Shown in pieces: positions 16,555 through 17,287 of a DNA stretch of 17,287 nucleotides. The stretch's first letter is position 1. Each line of letters opens with the position of its first letter. The translations under genes and the position numbers were made by a program. A model generated the notes under the pieces. It worked only from the letters and a program-made list of their open reading frames with translations. It was not told where the DNA came from and searched no databases. The stretch comes from CAYVZZ01 sp964456185. GTDB taxonomy: Bacteria > Pseudomonadota > Gammaproteobacteria > Pseudomonadales > Alcanivoracaceae. Location of the stretch: the NCBI GenBank assembly GCA_964456185.1, contig CAYVZZ010000046.1:1-17287 (forward strand), read 5' to 3'.

Positions 16555-17101
16555 CGCCCCGCTGCCCCTGGTATTTACCGCCGCGATCCTTGTAAGAGGT
16601 TTCGCACACTTCGTCGGATTCCAAAAACAGCATCTGTGCCACGCCTTCGTTAGCGTAAATTTTGGCGGGCAAGGTGGTGGTATTGGAAAACTCCAAGGTG
16701 ACGTGCCCTTCCCACTCGGGTTCCAACGGTGTGACGTTCACAATAATGCCGCAGCGCGCATAAGTGGACTTACCCAAGCAAATGGTCAGCACATTGCGCG
16801 GAATGCGAAAGTATTCAATGGTGCGCGCCAAGGCAAAGGAGTTGGGCGGAATAATGCAGTGGTCGCCTTTGATATTCACAAAGCTTTTTTCATCAAAGGC
16901 TTTGGGGTCAACCGTTGCCGAATGGATATTGGTGAACACCTTAAACTCGTCAGCACAGCGTACGTCATAGCCATAGCTTGAGGTGCCGTAAGAGATAATT
17001 TTCTGCCCTTCCCTTTGTCGCACCTGGCCGGCCTCAAATGGCTCGATCATCTTGTGCTCTGCGGCCATGCGCTTAATCCAACCGTCGGATTTGATGCTCA
17101 T
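16535..17101 (-). CDS. dcd: dCTP deaminase
   Basis: Dcd deaminates dCTP to dUTP, which dUTPase then turns into dUMP for thymidylate synthesis; it works as a homotrimer in the cytoplasm. The 188 residues match the Pseudomonas/Marinobacter-type enzyme closely in pattern. Visible are YGTSSYGYDVR at 38-48, PPNSFALAR at 85-93, GKSTYAR at 110-116 and LEFSNT at 136-141. By position S112, R116 and E137 correspond to the E. coli catalytic residues S111, R115 and E138. The C-terminal GKYQGQRG loop closes over the nucleotide. The start at 17101 has AAGGA upstream at good spacing. The gene lies 42 bases after the mrp stop, on the same strand, so an mrp-dcd operon is likely; the same pair is known from other gammaproteobacteria. 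Confidence 0.97.
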   Translation of the reverse strand: MSIKSDGWIKRMAAEHKMIEPFEAGQVRQREGQKIISYGTSSYGYDVRCADEFKVFTNIHSATVDPKAFDEKSFVNIKGDHCIIPPNSFALARTIEYFRIPRNVLTICLGKSTYARCGIIVNVTPLEPEWEGHVTLEFSNTTTLPAKIYANEGVAQMLFLESDEVCETSYKDRGGKYQGQRGVTLPRA

Positions 17102-17143
17102 TATGTTGTTCCTTATATAAGACCTGCGGGCATCATAACGGTT

Positions 17144-17287
17144 TCATCCTTGTGTCACCACTTTAGGGAAGGCCACTTCAGCACGCGGGCGTAACGACAA
17201 GGTGGCGGTCACTTGGCGCGCCACACGACGATACATGGCAGCTTCGGCGCTATCTGGCCGTGCGGGAATAGCCGTTCCAGTATCGGC
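17144..17287 (-). CDS. apbC: Mrp/ApbC family iron-sulfur cluster carrier, C-terminal fragment
   Basis: The window ends inside this gene. The last 47 codons are present, ending in TGA at 17146-17144. They read ADTGTAIPARPDSAEAAMYR and then a helix (VARQVTATL) and a short tail. This agrees with the C-terminus of Mrp/ApbC P-loop ATPases, where a D-x-G-x-P ... PDS-x-x-A-x-x-YR stretch precedes the final helix. Mrp proteins bind and transfer 4Fe-4S clusters. The Walker motif and the CxxC motif lie outside the window and cannot be checked. Position just upstream of dcd supports the call, since mrp-dcd neighbours are common in gammaproteobacteria. Confidence 0.75.
   Translation of the reverse strand, partial: ADTGTAIPARPDSAEAAMYRRVARQVTATLSLRPRAEVAFPKVVTQG

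Noticed and set aside
1..17287. A defence island, mobile element, CRISPR array or RNA gene cluster
   Set aside because: No transposase, integrase, phage or restriction motif, no spaced direct repeats and no tRNA- or rRNA-like stretch were seen. All large frames are housekeeping or common metabolic families.

Overview
The window reads as ordinary chromosomal DNA of a gammaproteobacterium, probably of the Pseudomonadales/Oceanospirillales/Cellvibrionales type. The reasons are a full-length Mfd followed directly by a CsiV-family gene, a long HrpA helicase with its C-terminal extension, a 188-residue Dcd of the Pseudomonas/Marinobacter kind with an Mrp (ApbC) gene just upstream, and an M61 peptidase. 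The genus cannot be named from sequence reading alone. I found no rRNA, tRNA, CRISPR array, insertion sequence, phage gene or attachment site, and no gap between genes longer than 200 bases.

Left part (1-6796, + strand): mfd (transcription-coupled repair), csiV (peptidoglycan/cell-shape factor) and a membrane M48 metallopeptidase with a long helical C-terminal region form a probable operon, with gaps of 12 and 47 bases. A small lipoprotein gene follows after 102 bases. It meets hrpA tail to tail at a weak hairpin.

Middle (6809-11056, - strand): hrpA, a DEAH RNA helicase, lies 33 bases downstream of a small stand-alone nucleotidyltransferase (MNT-type) gene. The HEPN-type partner usual for such a gene is missing. 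hrpA has no visible Shine-Dalgarno sequence. A 19-codon ORF, coupled to the nucleotidyltransferase stop by ATGA, runs across the hrpA start.

Right part (11167-17287): single genes on alternating strands. They are an MFS exporter (+), a homocysteine S-methyltransferase family protein (-), a small zinc-ribbon protein (+), an M61 metallopeptidase with a PDZ domain (-), an alpha/beta hydrolase (+), then dcd and the end of mrp/apbC (-), which form an mrp-dcd operon. The hydrolase and dcd overlap tail to tail by 20 bases. M61 and the hydrolase diverge from a 143-base gap in which the two best promoter candidates share one -10 element.

I see no clear new multi-gene system. The points most worth checking are the M48 peptidase with its helical tail in the mfd-csiV operon, the orphan nucleotidyltransferase with the coupled mini-ORF before hrpA, the unknown lipoprotein and zinc-ribbon protein, and the shared-minus-10 divergent promoter.
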